Notes: generated from the letters alone by a model not told the origin. DNA of 32,774 nt from Flavobacteriaceae bacterium (GCA_022565635.1 JAIUMH010000017.1:1-32774); one strand, 5' to 3'; counted from the first letter of the stretch, positions 15,955 to 25,182 are shown. Numbers and translations: made by a program.

Positions 15955-16569
15955 TTCAAAATCAGGGAAAATATTATCCATATATACTTCTTTGTCAAAA
16001 TTTAGAAAGTATTCAATGATTGGAGAATCTGGGTTTTTATCTTCAAACTTTGTAACTGCCTTATCAAGGCGGTCAAAGTCTTCAAGCAGAATATATGAAA
16101 ATAAAATAGCCGTTTCATCGTCCATTTCACTTCTTTCAAACTCTTCAGTAAGCTCTTCGTTTTTGTTTCTATCAATTCTTTCTTTAAATTTTACAATACT
16201 AGTTTCGTAGTATTCAAAAGCTTTTTCCTTATTGCCTTTTTTTTCTTCAAAAATACCGGCTAAAACCCAGTTTTCTGCTACTTCTGGAGCTTTGTCAATA
16301 ATGATTTCTATTTCATTAATGGCTTTTTGGTAGTCCGATTGGTTGAGGTAGACTTCAACTTTATTAACATGTGGCTTCTCAAAAGTCTCATCAATAGCAA
16401 TAGCTTCATCAAATAAATTTAACGCTTCTTCAAAATTTCCAGCTTGTAATTTAATAAGCCCTTGGTCATGAATTTTTTCAGCTTCAATTCTTAAAACCTC
16501 AGTTTGTTTTTGTTCATCCTCACAAGCTAAAGCTGTTAGTATTATTAGTGCAACAAGAATTTTTTTCAT
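15943..16569 (-). CDS. TPR-repeat lipoprotein
   Basis: This 208-aa protein has a lipoprotein signal (MKKILVALIILTALAC, Cys16) and tetratricopeptide repeats. One repeat starts near 36 (HDQGLIKLQAGNFEEALNLF), the next near 68 (VNKVEVYLNQSDYQKAINEI) and a third near 101 (NWVLAGIFEEKKGNKEKAFE). An acidic C-terminus follows (FPDFELEE). TPR modules scaffold protein contacts, so this is probably an outer-membrane or periplasmic adaptor. It lies 44 bp downstream of the FKBP gene on the same strand and is likely cotranscribed. No specific partner can be named. Confidence 0.85.
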   Translation of the reverse strand: MKKILVALIILTALACEDEQKQTEVLRIEAEKIHDQGLIKLQAGNFEEALNLFDEAIAIDETFEKPHVNKVEVYLNQSDYQKAINEIEIIIDKAPEVAENWVLAGIFEEKKGNKEKAFEYYETSIVKFKERIDRNKNEELTEEFERSEMDDETAILFSYILLEDFDRLDKAVTKFEDKNPDSPIIEYFLNFDKEVYMDNIFPDFELEE

Positions 16570-16613
16570 TATAAAAAGTTTTTAAAGAATTTTTTAGCTA
16601 ATTTTAAATTTAT

Positions 16614-17534
16614 TTATTCTGTTTCATCTTCAGGCCAAGTAGGGTCTAGGTGGTCTGGGGTTCCATTGCCATTAGAATCTGGAAACGGTAAAATCAAATT
16701 TCCCTCTTCATCAAATTCCACCTCTTCTCGTGTAGGAACGCCATCACCATCGTCATCAGCATCTAAATAATTTGGCAAACCATTGTTATCCGTATCAACA
16801 TCTTGAACATTTCTAGTTTCATTTACGTCTTCTAACCAATTAGGTATTCCATCTCGATCGTGATCAGATTCTCTTGAGCGATATAATTGATAGGTGAAAA
16901 TAATGGGCTCATAACTAAAAATGCCTGAACCAATTGGGGTTTGGCCAAAATATCCAAGACCTGATGGAATAAATACAACGCCAAATCCAAAATCGTCATC
17001 AAAAATAAATGTTCCATCTGGATTTTCTGTAAACCCTCCAGCGCCTCTATAGGATGTTAGACCCTCTCTAAATCCAATAATGTTTTCTGTATTATCTAAC
17101 CATATAGGAGTAGGGGCTGAATCAAAAACTGTTTTTCTGATGGTCTGTCCGTGATAAGTAACCAGCACAGAATCGGCAAAAGTAGGTTTTCTTCGTTCTT
17201 GGTTTCCTTCCCTAAACTTAAGCTGAAATAAATCGTAATCAATACCACTTACAGTAACAGTTTCAGAAACAAGAAATTCAGATTCAATCACAGGTGGTTC
17301 TTGGGTATCTTCAGTAATTTCTTTAAACACAACAACCCTAGCGTTTTCGTTTAAAGGGTTTTCTTCAATTTCATAATAATGAGTTTCAAGAAAAGTTTGT
17401 ATTTCAACTTTGTCTTCTTCCCAAACTTCAACTGGGTCTCTTAGTTCTATACCACTGCCTCTGTCATCATCTGGACTACATGAAAATAGAATGATTCCAA
17501 GTAAAATAAGGAAAGCTAAAGGTGATTTATTCAT
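16614..17534 (-). CDS. FKBP-type peptidyl-prolyl isomerase lipoprotein with Ca-binding tail
   Basis: This 306-aa lipoprotein has a signal ending LFSC (Cys19). Residues about 118-218 form an FKBP-type isomerase domain (DSVLVTYHGQTIRKTVFDS, then GFREGLTSYRGAGG, GVVFIPSGLGYFGQ and PIIFTYQLY). This matches the divergent Bacteroidota form that assists folding of exported proteins. The tail (224-298) is Asp-rich, with repeated D-x-D-x-D/N-G-x-P units: DHDRDGIPNWLED, DTDNNGLPNYLD, DDDGDGVPTREE, DSNGNGTPDHLDP. These resemble thrombospondin type-3 / EF-hand-like calcium-binding loops. It is the first gene of a two-gene minus-strand unit with the TPR lipoprotein. Isomerase activity is inferred because the catalytic pocket is diverged. 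Confidence 0.88.
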   Translation of the reverse strand: MNKSPLAFLILLGIILFSCSPDDDRGSGIELRDPVEVWEEDKVEIQTFLETHYYEIEENPLNENARVVVFKEITEDTQEPPVIESEFLVSETVTVSGIDYDLFQLKFREGNQERRKPTFADSVLVTYHGQTIRKTVFDSAPTPIWLDNTENIIGFREGLTSYRGAGGFTENPDGTFIFDDDFGFGVVFIPSGLGYFGQTPIGSGIFSYEPIIFTYQLYRSRESDHDRDGIPNWLEDVNETRNVQDVDTDNNGLPNYLDADDDGDGVPTREEVEFDEEGNLILPFPDSNGNGTPDHLDPTWPEDETE

Positions 17535-17645
17535 CTGTTTATATTTAAATTTTTAATTCTTGATTATGTATTAAGAAACATCTTGTAACTCCAATTTAAC
17601 GGAAAAATTGTGAGGATGCTCAATAATTTATTATTTATCTTAAAT

Positions 17646-17678
17646 TTGGGTGCAAGATACGATTTTCTCTTATTTTTG
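17646..17678 (+). promoter_or_regulatory. hslR: Promoter of hslR operon
   Basis: TATTTTTG at 17671-17678 is a full -7 match, with TTG at 17646-17648 and a 22-bp spacer. It lies 32 bp before the ATG at 17711. The GTG at 17678, which would open a longer frame, overlaps the -7 box and is therefore rejected as a start. Confidence 0.6.
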
Positions 17679-17710
17679 TGAAGTGTAAACCAAAGAGTCT
17701 TGAAAAGATT

Positions 17711-18121
17711 ATGCGAGTAGATAAGTATTTATGGTGTGTGCGTTATTTTAAAACACGAAGCATAGCCACTAAAGCCTGTAAAAAGGGCCAAATTAAAATT
17801 AGAGGTGAGGCAGTAAAACCGTCAAGAGAAGTTTATCCTCAGGATATTGTAGAGGTAAGGAAAAACCAAATTAACTACAAGATTAGAGTATTGGATTATC
17901 CTGAATCTAGAGTGGGTGCTAAATTGGTAAGTATATATTGTATGGACATTACCCCAAAGGAGAATCTTGAGAAACTAGATTTACTGAAATATTCAAAAGA
18001 TTATTACCGCAAAAAAGGAACAGGAAGACCTACTAAAAAAGACCGAAGAGAAATTGATGATTATTTAGATGTTGAAAATGAATTAGATAAAGAGCTAAGA
18101 AAAGATTCTGATGAAAAGTAA
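17711..18121 (+). CDS. hslR: S4-domain RNA-binding protein, Hsp15 family
   Basis: This 136-aa protein has an N-terminal S4 RNA-binding domain (residues 1-62) in MRVDKYLWCVRYFKTRSIA, then ACKKGQIKIRGEAVKPSREV. A basic C-terminal region (98-136) ends in acidic residues and contains KDYYRKKGTGRPTKKDRREIDDY. This matches Hsp15, which in E. coli binds stalled 50S subunits carrying peptidyl-tRNA and helps free them. The start at 17711 matches the family start and lies properly behind the promoter. The gene overlaps the next by 11 bp and is the first of a three-gene overlapping run. Confidence 0.92.
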   Translation: MRVDKYLWCVRYFKTRSIATKACKKGQIKIRGEAVKPSREVYPQDIVEVRKNQINYKIRVLDYPESRVGAKLVSIYCMDITPKENLEKLDLLKYSKDYYRKKGTGRPTKKDRREIDDYLDVENELDKELRKDSDEK

Positions 18122-18695
18122 TACGCAAATTTTTTGGGAAGAAAAATACCATCAACAGGTCACTGGTTGGGATATGGGAATAGTTTCTCCACCGCTCAAA
18201 ACTTTTTTTGATGGACTTTCAAATAAAAATCAGTCTATTTTAATTCCTGGAGCTGGAAATGCTCACGAAGCTATTTATTTACATCAACAGGGGTTTACTC
18301 AAGTTCATGTAATTGATCTTGCTCGGCCACCAATTACTCATTTAAAAAATCATTGCCCAAGTTTTCCTGAAAAGCACATCCATCAAATAGATTTTTTTGA
18401 TTTTAAGGGACAATTTGATTGGATTTTTGAACAGACTTTTTTTTGTGCCATTCCACCACAAAGAAGAGATGAATATGTTCTTCAAATGCACTCTTTGTTA
18501 AAAAATAAAGCTCACTTAGTGGGGCTTCTATTTGACTTTCCGCTCACCGATGAAGGTCCTCCTTTTGGTGGTAGCACAGATGAATACCGAAAGCGTTTTC
18601 AGCATTATTTTCATTTCCATAAATTTGAACAGGCTTATAATTCACATCCTAAAAGACAAGGAAAAGAAATTTTTATTAATTTTCAGAAAAAATGA
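18111..18695 (+). CDS. TPMT-like SAM-dependent methyltransferase
   Basis: This 194-aa protein resembles the thiopurine S-methyltransferase group. FWEEKYHQQVTGWDMGIVSPPL (8-29) has the Trp that contacts SAM in this group. ILIPGAGNAHEAIYLHQQGF (43-62) is the SAM-binding motif I, then VHVIDLARPP. FEQTFFCAIPPQRRDEY (about 110-126) is the typical substrate-side segment. The natural substrate of bacterial members is usually a thiol or an oxyanion such as selenium or tellurium species; here it is unknown. It overlaps hslR by 11 bp and the phosphoribosyltransferase by 4 bp (ATGA), so the three are coupled. Confidence 0.85.
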   Translation: MKSNTQIFWEEKYHQQVTGWDMGIVSPPLKTFFDGLSNKNQSILIPGAGNAHEAIYLHQQGFTQVHVIDLARPPITHLKNHCPSFPEKHIHQIDFFDFKGQFDWIFEQTFFCAIPPQRRDEYVLQMHSLLKNKAHLVGLLFDFPLTDEGPPFGGSTDEYRKRFQHYFHFHKFEQAYNSHPKRQGKEIFINFQKK

Positions 18696-19186
18696 CAAAA
18701 ACCATAATTTTAAACCAACAAGAAGTAAACCATAAAGCCAAACGAATAGCTTTTCAGATTTACGAGGACCATCTCAATGAAACCGAAATTATTTTAGCAG
18801 GTATTGCAAATTCGGGGTATAAATTTGCAGTCTTGTTAAAAGCTAATTTAGAAGAAATTTCTTCACTTCAAGTTTCGCTTTGCGAAGTACAAATAAACAA
18901 GAAAAATCCTTTACACTCAGATCATTCTCAATTGAAGGTTCAGGGTTATGAAAACAAATGTGTGGTTGTGGTAGATGATGTTTTAAATTCTGGAGCTACA
19001 TTAATTTATGCAGTTAAAAAGTTTCTTGAGGTTCCTCTAAAACAACTTAAAACCGCTGTTTTGGTAGATAGAAGTCATAAGAGATACCCAGTAAAAGCAG
19101 ATTATAAAGGACTTTCTTTATCTACTTCATTAAATGAGATGGTTCAAGTTAGCTTTACCCCAGAGGTAAAAGTTGAATTATTCTAA
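18692..19186 (+). CDS. PyrR-like phosphoribosyltransferase
   Basis: This 164-aa type I phosphoribosyltransferase has the PRPP motif VVVDDVLNSGATL (92-104). The segment VLVDRSHKRYPVKADYKGLSLSTS (123-146) strongly resembles the PyrR signature (VLVDRGHRELPIRADYVG). PyrR proteins are uracil phosphoribosyltransferases that may also bind pyr mRNA. No pyrimidine gene lies nearby, so an enzyme role (or another base) is as likely as regulation. It is the last gene of the run after hslR and the methyltransferase, starting in the ATGA overlap. About 100 bp later icmF begins as a separate unit. Confidence 0.85.
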   Translation: MTKTIILNQQEVNHKAKRIAFQIYEDHLNETEIILAGIANSGYKFAVLLKANLEEISSLQVSLCEVQINKKNPLHSDHSQLKVQGYENKCVVVVDDVLNSGATLIYAVKKFLEVPLKQLKTAVLVDRSHKRYPVKADYKGLSLSTSLNEMVQVSFTPEVKVELF

Positions 19187-19287
19187 ATATTACGGATTCA
19201 ATTATTTTAATTCAAATTCAGGGTGTTTTAATGTGATTTTCGTAAATTTACCCTCAATTTCTTAAAAAGTTTAAACTTATAAAACAA

Positions 19288-22200
19288 ATGGAACAACAAA
19301 AACCATATACTCCTAAAAATCAAATTAGAATTGTTACCGCAGCTTCTTTATTTGATGGACACGATGCCGCTATAAATGTGATGAGAAGAATTATACAATC
19401 TACGGGTGTAGAAGTAATTCATTTGGGGCATGATAGAAGCGTAGAGGAGGTTGTAAATACCGCTATTCAAGAAGATGTGAATGCCATAGCAATGACTTCT
19501 TACCAAGGTGGTCACAATGAGTATTTTAAATACATGTATGATTTGCTTCAAGAAAAGGGAGCAAACCACATCAAAATTTTTGGTGGAGGAGGAGGTGTAA
19601 TCCTTACCGAAGAAATTGAAGATTTAATGAAACATGGTATTACACGCATCTATTCGCCTGACGATGGCCGTGAAATGGGATTACAAGGAATGATTAATGA
19701 TTTAGTGCAAAAATCTGATTTTCCAACACCAAAACTTAAAGAAGCAAATAAAACAGCAGAAAAGCTAAAACAAAAAGAGGTCAATACCATTGCCCGTTTA
19801 ATTTCTTTAGCTGAAAATAGACACGAAGAATTTAAAGAAATTTTTGACCCGATTCAAAAAGCTAGCAAGAATGATGTCCCTGTTTTAGGGATCACAGGAA
19901 CGGGTGGCTCGGGTAAATCTTCTTTGGTAGATGAGCTGGTACGAAGATTTTTAGTCGATTTTGAAGACAAACAAATTGGGATTATCTCTGTAGATCCCTC
20001 CAAAAGAAAAACAGGTGGTGCTTTGTTAGGCGACCGAATTAGAATGAATGCTATCAACTCTCCAAGGGTGTATATGCGTTCATTAGCCACACGCCAGTCT
20101 AATTTAGCACTTTCTAAATATGTGCAAGAAGCCGTTGAAGTCTTAAAGGCTGCTAATTATGATTTGATTATTTTAGAAACTTCAGGAATTGGTCAAAGTG
20201 ATACGGAAATTCTAGATCATTCTGATGTTTCTTTATATGTAATGACGCCAGAATTTGGAGCAGCCACACAATTAGAGAAAATTGATATGTTAGACTTTGC
20301 AGATTTGGTAGCGATCAATAAATTTGATAAACGCGGCGCTAAAGATGCTTTGCGCGATGTAAAAAAACAATACCAACGCAACCATCAATTGTGGGATGCA
20401 AAGTTAGATTCGCTTCCCGTTTATGGAACTATCGCTTCGCAGTTCAATGATCCAGGCATGAATGTGTTGTATAAACATATCATGAATCAAGTGGCTGAAA
20501 AAACTTCAGCAAAACTAGAGAGCAATTATCAAATCACCGATGAAATGTCGGAAAAAATATTCGTGATTCCTCCTGCTAGAACACGCTATTTATCTGAAAT
20601 TTCAGAAAACAATAGAGCTTATGATCAAAAAGCAAACCAACAAGTAGAAGTAGCTCAAAAACTTTACGGAATTTTTAAAACTCTAGAGTCGGCTACAAAT
20701 ATTAGTCTGGGCTTAGATAAAAATGGAATTGAAGAAGAAGCTTTACAACAAGCTACTTCTAATGAAAACCAGCAACTTATTGAACTTCTAAAAAAAGAAT
20801 TTGACCGTGTTAAAATGGATTTAGATCCATACAATTGGGAAAAAATCTTAGCTTGGGATACTACTGTTAAACGTTACAAAGATCCAATTTACAGCTTTAA
20901 AGTTCGCGATAAAGAAATTAAAATTGAAACGCATACCGAGTCGCTATCACACCAACAAATTCCAAAAATAGCTTTACCAAAATACCAAGCTTGGGGAGAT
21001 TTACTGAAATGGTTATTACAAGAAAATGTTCCAGGAGAATTTCCTTACACCGCTGGATTGTATCCGTTTAAAAGAACAGGCGAAGATCCTACTAGAATGT
21101 TTGCTGGTGAAGGAGGTCCCGAACGTACCAACCGAAGATTTCACTACGTAAGTCAAGGCTTGCCAGCAAAACGCCTTTCCACAGCATTTGATTCGGTTAC
21201 TTTGTATGGTAACGACCCAGACCACCGCCCAGATATTTATGGAAAAATTGGAAATGCAGGGGTTTCTATTTGTTGTTTAGACGATGCCAAAAAACTCTAT
21301 TCAGGTTTTGATTTGGCTCACCACATGACCTCTGTAAGTATGACAATTAATGGTCCTGCACCAATGTTGCTCGGGTTTTTTATGAATGCTGCCATAGATC
21401 AACAATGTGAAAAATACATTGCAGAAAATGGTTTAACTCATGTAGTTGAAGCTAAAATCAAACAGATATACAAAGAAAACGGATTAGAGAGACCCACTTA
21501 CAATGGCGATTTACCCGATGGAAATAACGGTTTAGGTTTGATGTTGTTGGGTGTAACTGGCGATCAAGTTTTACCAGCTGAAGTGTATCAAAAAATCAAA
21601 ATGGATACTATTGCTGTGGTTCGTGGAACCGTGCAAGCTGATATTTTAAAAGAAGACCAAGCGCAAAATACCTGTATTTTCTCTACTGAATTCGCTTTGC
21701 GTTTGATGGGAGATGTACAAGAATATTTTATTGAAAATAAAGTAAGAAACTTTTATTCGGTTTCTATTTCTGGGTATCACATTGCCGAAGCTGGGGCTAA
21801 TCCAATTACGCAATTGGCATTAACGCTTTCTAATGGATTTACCTATGTAGAATATTACTTGAGTAGAGGAATGGATATCAACAAATTTGGCCCCAACTTA
21901 AGTTTCTTTTTCTCTAACGGAATTGACCCAGAATATGCGGTTATTGGTCGGGTAGCCCGAAGAATATGGGCCAAGGCTATGCGTGATAAGTACGGAGCCA
22001 ATCCAAGAGCACAAATGTTGAAATACCACATTCAGACTTCAGGACGTTCCTTGCATGCTCAGGAAATTGATTTCAATGATATTAGAACTACATTACAAGC
22101 TTTATATGCTATTTACGATAACTGTAATTCATTGCATACCAATGCTTATGATGAAGCCATTACCACGCCAACAGAAGAATCGGTGAGACGTGCTATGGCA

Positions 22201-22722
22201 ATTCAGCTTATTATCAATAAAGAATTGGGCTTAGCTAAAAATGAAAATCCAATTCAAGGTTCATTTATTATTGAAGAATTAACGGATTTAGTAGAGGAAG
22301 CAGTATTGTTAGAATTTGATCGTTTAACCGAACGTGGTGGTGTTTTAGGAGCGATGGAAACCATGTATCAACGAAGCAAAATACAAGAAGAAAGCTTGCA
22401 TTATGAAACTTTAAAACACACGGGAGAATTTCCAATTATTGGAGTAAATACCTTCTTGAGTTCAAAAGGTTCACCAACAGTAAAACCAAGAGAAGTGATT
22501 CGCGCAACCGAAGCAGAAAAAGAATTCCAAATCAATACTCTAAACAAGCTTCACAAGGCTTATGAAAGTAAATCGACTAATTATTTAAATCGATTACAAG
22601 ACGCCGCTATCAACAATAGAAATATCTTTGAAGAATTGATGGAAGCCACCAAGTATTGTTCTTTAGGTCAGATTACGGAATCCTTATTCGAAGTAGGCGG
22701 CCAGTATAGACGAAACATGTAA
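19288..22722 (+). CDS. icmF: Fused isobutyryl-CoA mutase IcmF (B12-dependent, with G-protein chaperone)
   Basis: This 1144-aa enzyme interconverts isobutyryl-CoA and n-butyryl-CoA using adenosylcobalamin. Domain order: B12-binding (about 12-145) with FDGHDAA (22-28, His25 as lower cobalt ligand), SYQGGH (71-76) and GGGGG (99-103). Next is a MeaI-type GTPase (about 195-410) with Walker A GTGGSGKS (204-211) and NKFD (344-347). A linker follows, then the mutase barrel (about 560-1144). In the barrel, Phe594 (LYPF) and Gln793 (QAQNT) take the places of the Tyr/Arg pair that binds the carboxylate in methylmalonyl-CoA mutase. His831 is in SGYH. This Phe/Gln pair marks IcmF-type substrates. The usual automatic label methylmalonyl-CoA mutase would be misleading. 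No B12 riboswitch is apparent upstream. A terminator lies beyond two palindromic repeats. Confidence 0.94.
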   Translation: MEQQKPYTPKNQIRIVTAASLFDGHDAAINVMRRIIQSTGVEVIHLGHDRSVEEVVNTAIQEDVNAIAMTSYQGGHNEYFKYMYDLLQEKGANHIKIFGGGGGVILTEEIEDLMKHGITRIYSPDDGREMGLQGMINDLVQKSDFPTPKLKEANKTAEKLKQKEVNTIARLISLAENRHEEFKEIFDPIQKASKNDVPVLGITGTGGSGKSSLVDELVRRFLVDFEDKQIGIISVDPSKRKTGGALLGDRIRMNAINSPRVYMRSLATRQSNLALSKYVQEAVEVLKAANYDLIILETSGIGQSDTEILDHSDVSLYVMTPEFGAATQLEKIDMLDFADLVAINKFDKRGAKDALRDVKKQYQRNHQLWDAKLDSLPVYGTIASQFNDPGMNVLYKHIMNQVAEKTSAKLESNYQITDEMSEKIFVIPPARTRYLSEISENNRAYDQKANQQVEVAQKLYGIFKTLESATNISLGLDKNGIEEEALQQATSNENQQLIELLKKEFDRVKMDLDPYNWEKILAWDTTVKRYKDPIYSFKVRDKEIKIETHTESLSHQQIPKIALPKYQAWGDLLKWLLQENVPGEFPYTAGLYPFKRTGEDPTRMFAGEGGPERTNRRFHYVSQGLPAKRLSTAFDSVTLYGNDPDHRPDIYGKIGNAGVSICCLDDAKKLYSGFDLAHHMTSVSMTINGPAPMLLGFFMNAAIDQQCEKYIAENGLTHVVEAKIKQIYKENGLERPTYNGDLPDGNNGLGLMLLGVTGDQVLPAEVYQKIKMDTIAVVRGTVQADILKEDQAQNTCIFSTEFALRLMGDVQEYFIENKVRNFYSVSISGYHIAEAGANPITQLALTLSNGFTYVEYYLSRGMDINKFGPNLSFFFSNGIDPEYAVIGRVARRIWAKAMRDKYGANPRAQMLKYHIQTSGRSLHAQEIDFNDIRTTLQALYAIYDNCNSLHTNAYDEAITTPTEESVRRAMAIQLIINKELGLAKNENPIQGSFIIEELTDLVEEAVLLEFDRLTERGGVLGAMETMYQRSKIQEESLHYETLKHTGEFPIIGVNTFLSSKGSPTVKPREVIRATEAEKEFQINTLNKLHKAYESKSTNYLNRLQDAAINNRNIFEELMEATKYCSLGQITESLFEVGGQYRRNM

Positions 22723-22726
22723 GCAG

Positions 22727-22802
22727 AGAGCCAAATACTACCAGCTGAAAGCGCAGTAGTATTTGTGCGAATCGCTTATCCCGAGAGTGAGCGATTCGGG
22801 AT
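22727..22802. repeat. Palindromic repeat, copy 1 (76 bp)
   Basis: It starts AGAGCCAAATACTACCAGCT and ends GCGATTCGGGAT. It contains a hairpin AAATACTA...TAGTATTT and a second palindrome in which GAATCGCT pairs with AGCGATTC, or alternatively ATCCCGA with TCGGGAT. Copy 2 begins exactly 90 bp later. It starts a few bases after the icmF stop. Confidence 0.9.
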
Positions 22803-22816
22803 CTTGTTTGATTGCA

Positions 22817-22894
22817 AGAGCCAAATACTACCAGCTGAAAGCGCATTAGTATTTGTGCGAATCGCTTATCCCGAGAGCGCTAGCGATTCGGGAT
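22817..22894. repeat. Palindromic repeat, copy 2 (78 bp)
   Basis: It is nearly identical to copy 1. One base differs in the first hairpin (GCGCATTAG instead of GCGCAGTAG), and the second loop reads GAGCGCTAGCG instead of GAGTGAGCG. Both alternative pairings of the second palindrome are preserved. It is followed by TTTTTATG, so this copy may also slow or end transcription. Confidence 0.9.
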
Positions 22895-22931
22895 TTTTAT
22901 GAGGCTAAGTTGATTTTTAAAGAGCATAAAT

Positions 22932-22973
22932 AAAACCTCAATTCTATTTTTAAAAGCAGAATTGAGGTTTTTT
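22932..22973 (+). terminator. icmF: Rho-independent terminator after icmF
   Basis: AAAACCTCAATTCT (22932-22945) pairs perfectly over 14 bp with AGAATTGAGGTTTT (22958-22971) across a 12-nt loop, ending in six T. It lies about 210 bp past the icmF stop, beyond the two palindromic repeats, so the transcript would include them. Confidence 0.9.
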
Positions 22974-23036
22974 AAATTTTAGCTGTTAATCATTTCATCA
23001 TTACGACTAAAATTAAAGCAAGAAATATTTTTATTG

Positions 23037-23044
23037 TATTTTTG
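23037..23044 (+). promoter_or_regulatory. dusB: -7 promoter element of dusB
   Basis: TATTTTTG is a full TAnnTTTG match 16 bp before the TTG start at 23061. No -33 TTG is evident. It excludes the upstream in-frame TTG at 23034. Confidence 0.55.
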
Positions 23045-23060
23045 CAAAAAAAAAAGAACT

Positions 23061-24062
23061 TTGGCTAAAATTGGAAATATTGATGTAGGAGATTTTCCTT
23101 TGTTGCTAGCACCTATGGAGGATGTTAGTGATCCACCATTTAGAGCTTTATGTAAAGAACAAGGAGCAGATGTTGTTTACACCGAATTTATTTCTTCTGA
23201 AGGCTTAATCAGGGACGCTGCAAAAAGCATTATTAAATTAGATATTTACGAAAAAGAACGCCCTGTAGGTATCCAAATTTTTGGTGCTAACTTAGAATCT
23301 ATGCTTCGTTCCGTAGAAATTGTTGAAGCTACCAAACCCGATATTATCGATATTAATTTTGGTTGTCCGGTGAAAAAAGTGGTTTCTAAAGGAGCAGGTG
23401 CTGGAATTTTAAAAGATGTGGATAAAATGGTTTCGCTTACTGAAGCCATGGTGAAACATACCAATCTACCTATTACTGTAAAAACCCGCTTAGGTTGGGA
23501 CCACGATCATATTCGAATTCTTGAAGTAGCCGAGCGTCTTCAGGATGTTGGCTGTAAGGCAATTTCAATTCACGGAAGAACCCGTGCCCAAATGTACAAA
23601 GGTGAAGCCGATTGGCATCCTATTGCAGAGGTGAAAAATAATCCTAGAATGCATATTCCTGTTTTTGGAAACGGTGATGTGGATACGCCCGAAAAAGCAA
23701 TGCTCATGAGAGATAAGTTTGGGCTTGACGGGGCTATGATTGGTAGGGCAAGTATTGGTTATCCTTGGTTTTTTAGAGAAGTAAAGCATTTTTTTGAAAC
23801 TGGAGAACACCTTCCACCGCCCACAATTCAAGAACGCGTTCAGGTAGCGAGAAGACATTTAGAAATGGCTATTGATTGGAAAGGCGAAAAATTAGGTGTA
23901 TTTGAAACACGAAGACACTATACCAACTATTTTAAAGGAATTAGGAATATTAAGCCTTACCGAATGCGAATGGTAACAGAAGACCATGCTGTGGATGTTT
24001 TTAAGGTTTTAGATGAAGTTGAAAATGAATTTGCTAGTTATGATTTTGCTAATGCAACCTAA
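23061..24062 (+). CDS. dusB: tRNA-dihydrouridine synthase DusB
   Basis: This 333-aa flavoenzyme reduces specific uridines in tRNA to dihydrouridine. The FMN barrel opens with AKIGNIDVGDFPLLLAPMEDVSDPPFR. The catalytic Cys102 lies in DINFGCPVKKVVSKGAGAG (97-115). KTRLGWDHD, SIHGRTRAQMYKGEADW and GAMIGRASIGYPWFF supply the FMN phosphate and substrate contacts; a helical C-terminal tRNA-binding part follows. The start is TTG at 23061, which matches the usual flavobacterial N-terminus. The longer frame from 23034 would begin before the -7 box. It is a single gene after the icmF terminator. The DusB subgroup is chosen because Bacteroidota carry this type and the APMEDVSDPPFR opening is typical of it. 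Confidence 0.94.
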   Translation: MAKIGNIDVGDFPLLLAPMEDVSDPPFRALCKEQGADVVYTEFISSEGLIRDAAKSIIKLDIYEKERPVGIQIFGANLESMLRSVEIVEATKPDIIDINFGCPVKKVVSKGAGAGILKDVDKMVSLTEAMVKHTNLPITVKTRLGWDHDHIRILEVAERLQDVGCKAISIHGRTRAQMYKGEADWHPIAEVKNNPRMHIPVFGNGDVDTPEKAMLMRDKFGLDGAMIGRASIGYPWFFREVKHFFETGEHLPPPTIQERVQVARRHLEMAIDWKGEKLGVFETRRHYTNYFKGIRNIKPYRMRMVTEDHAVDVFKVLDEVENEFASYDFANAT

Positions 24063-24081
24063 TTGTTTTGAGATATTTAAC

Positions 24082-24089
24082 TATCTTTG
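24082..24089 (+). promoter_or_regulatory. Possible -7 element upstream of GHMP kinase
   Basis: TATCTTTG fully matches TAnnTTTG, with a TTG at 24063-24065 and a slightly short 16-bp spacer. It is 143 bp before the kinase ATG, implying a long leader, so a nearer promoter (TTG at 24168-24170 with TAATTTTA at 24187-24194) is possible instead. Confidence 0.4.
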
Positions 24090-24232
24090 TGAAACAAAAT
24101 TAATTAATGTTTAGCCATTACGCTTAAAAAATTAGACAAAATGTTAAGTGTTTTCTTAAATAGTGTATTGACGGCTTAATTTTTAATAATTTTACACTCA
24201 GGTTGATATAATCAATCTTAAATACTAAAACC

Positions 24233-25171
24233 ATGAAAGGACCTTTATTTTATTCAAAAATCTTACTCTTCGGTGAATACGGAATTATTAAAGACTCTAA
24301 GGGGCTATCTATTCCTTATAATTTCTACAATGGTGCTTTAAAAATTGAAGAGGATTCAACAGATGCCACTAGAAAATCCAACAGTGAATTAAGGCGATTT
24401 GCATCTCATTTGCAAGCATTGCAAAATCAACAACCAGAGTTGGTTCAGTTTGATATTGAAGCGCTTCAAAATGATGTTGAAAAAGGAATGTATTTTGACA
24501 GTTCAATTCCACAAGGGTATGGCGTTGGAAGTAGTGGCGCTCTTGTTGCTGCAATTTATGATAAATATGCCTTTGATAAAATTACTGTTTTAGAAAATCT
24601 TGAAAAATCTAAGCTTACTCAGCTGAAGCACATTTTTGCTGCCATGGAATCTTTTTTTCATGGAAAATCTTCAGGCTTAGATCCGTTAAACTCTTATTTG
24701 AGCTTACCTATATTAATTAATTCGAAAGAAAATATTGAACCGGCTGGTATTCCTATGCAATCCGCTAACGGAAAAGGCGCAGTATTCTTGCTAGATAGTG
24801 GAATTGTTGGTGAAACTGCACCAATGGTGAATATTTTTATGGAAAACATGAAGCAAGAAGCCTTCCGAAAAGTGATTAAAGATTCTTTCATCAAAAAAAC
24901 AGATGCGTGTATTGATAATTTCCTTTCAGGTGATTTTAAATCATTATTTTCTAATGTAAAGCAACTTTCTAATATTGTGTTAGATAATTTCAAGCCAATG
25001 ATTCCAAAACAGTTTCATGAGCTGTGGAAACAAGGTATTGAATCTAATGCTTACTATTTAAAACTATGTGGCTCTGGCGGGGGTGGTTATATTTTAGGTT
25101 TTACTGAAGACTTTACTAAAGCCAAAAACTTACTTAAAGACCATAAGCTAGAAGTAGTCTATACCTTTTAA
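24233..25171 (+). CDS. GHMP kinase, probable mevalonate kinase
   Basis: This 312-aa GHMP-family kinase has all three motifs. Motif 1 is SKILLFGEYGIIKD (8-21). Motif 2 is the ATP loop IPQGYGVGSSGA (92-103). Motif 3 is LCGSGGGGYILGF (about 283-295). The segment ESFFHGKSSGLDP (139-151) matches the mevalonate kinase pattern E...HG.PSG.D, with Asp150 as probable catalytic base. Mevalonate kinase phosphorylates mevalonate on the route to isoprenoids, which Flavobacteriia typically use. The next gene, 11 bp on, is a UbiA-type prenyltransferase, which fits isoprenoid metabolism. No other mevalonate pathway enzyme is in this window. Phosphomevalonate kinase is the main alternative. Confidence 0.82.
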   Translation: MKGPLFYSKILLFGEYGIIKDSKGLSIPYNFYNGALKIEEDSTDATRKSNSELRRFASHLQALQNQQPELVQFDIEALQNDVEKGMYFDSSIPQGYGVGSSGALVAAIYDKYAFDKITVLENLEKSKLTQLKHIFAAMESFFHGKSSGLDPLNSYLSLPILINSKENIEPAGIPMQSANGKGAVFLLDSGIVGETAPMVNIFMENMKQEAFRKVIKDSFIKKTDACIDNFLSGDFKSLFSNVKQLSNIVLDNFKPMIPKQFHELWKQGIESNAYYLKLCGSGGGGYILGFTEDFTKAKNLLKDHKLEVVYTF

Positions 25172-25182
25172 TCATACAATAG

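Larger units (their letters stand above)
22723..23036. other. Gene-free region between icmF and dusB
   Basis: About 310 bp without coding sequence. It contains two direct copies of a palindromic repeat (22727-22802, 22817-22894), a strong terminator hairpin (22932-22971) and, at its right edge, the dusB promoter. Confidence 0.8.

Noticed and set aside
19187-19287. Cobalamin riboswitch upstream of icmF
   Set aside because: The 101-bp leader is too short and has no B12-box-like conserved sequence that I can see.
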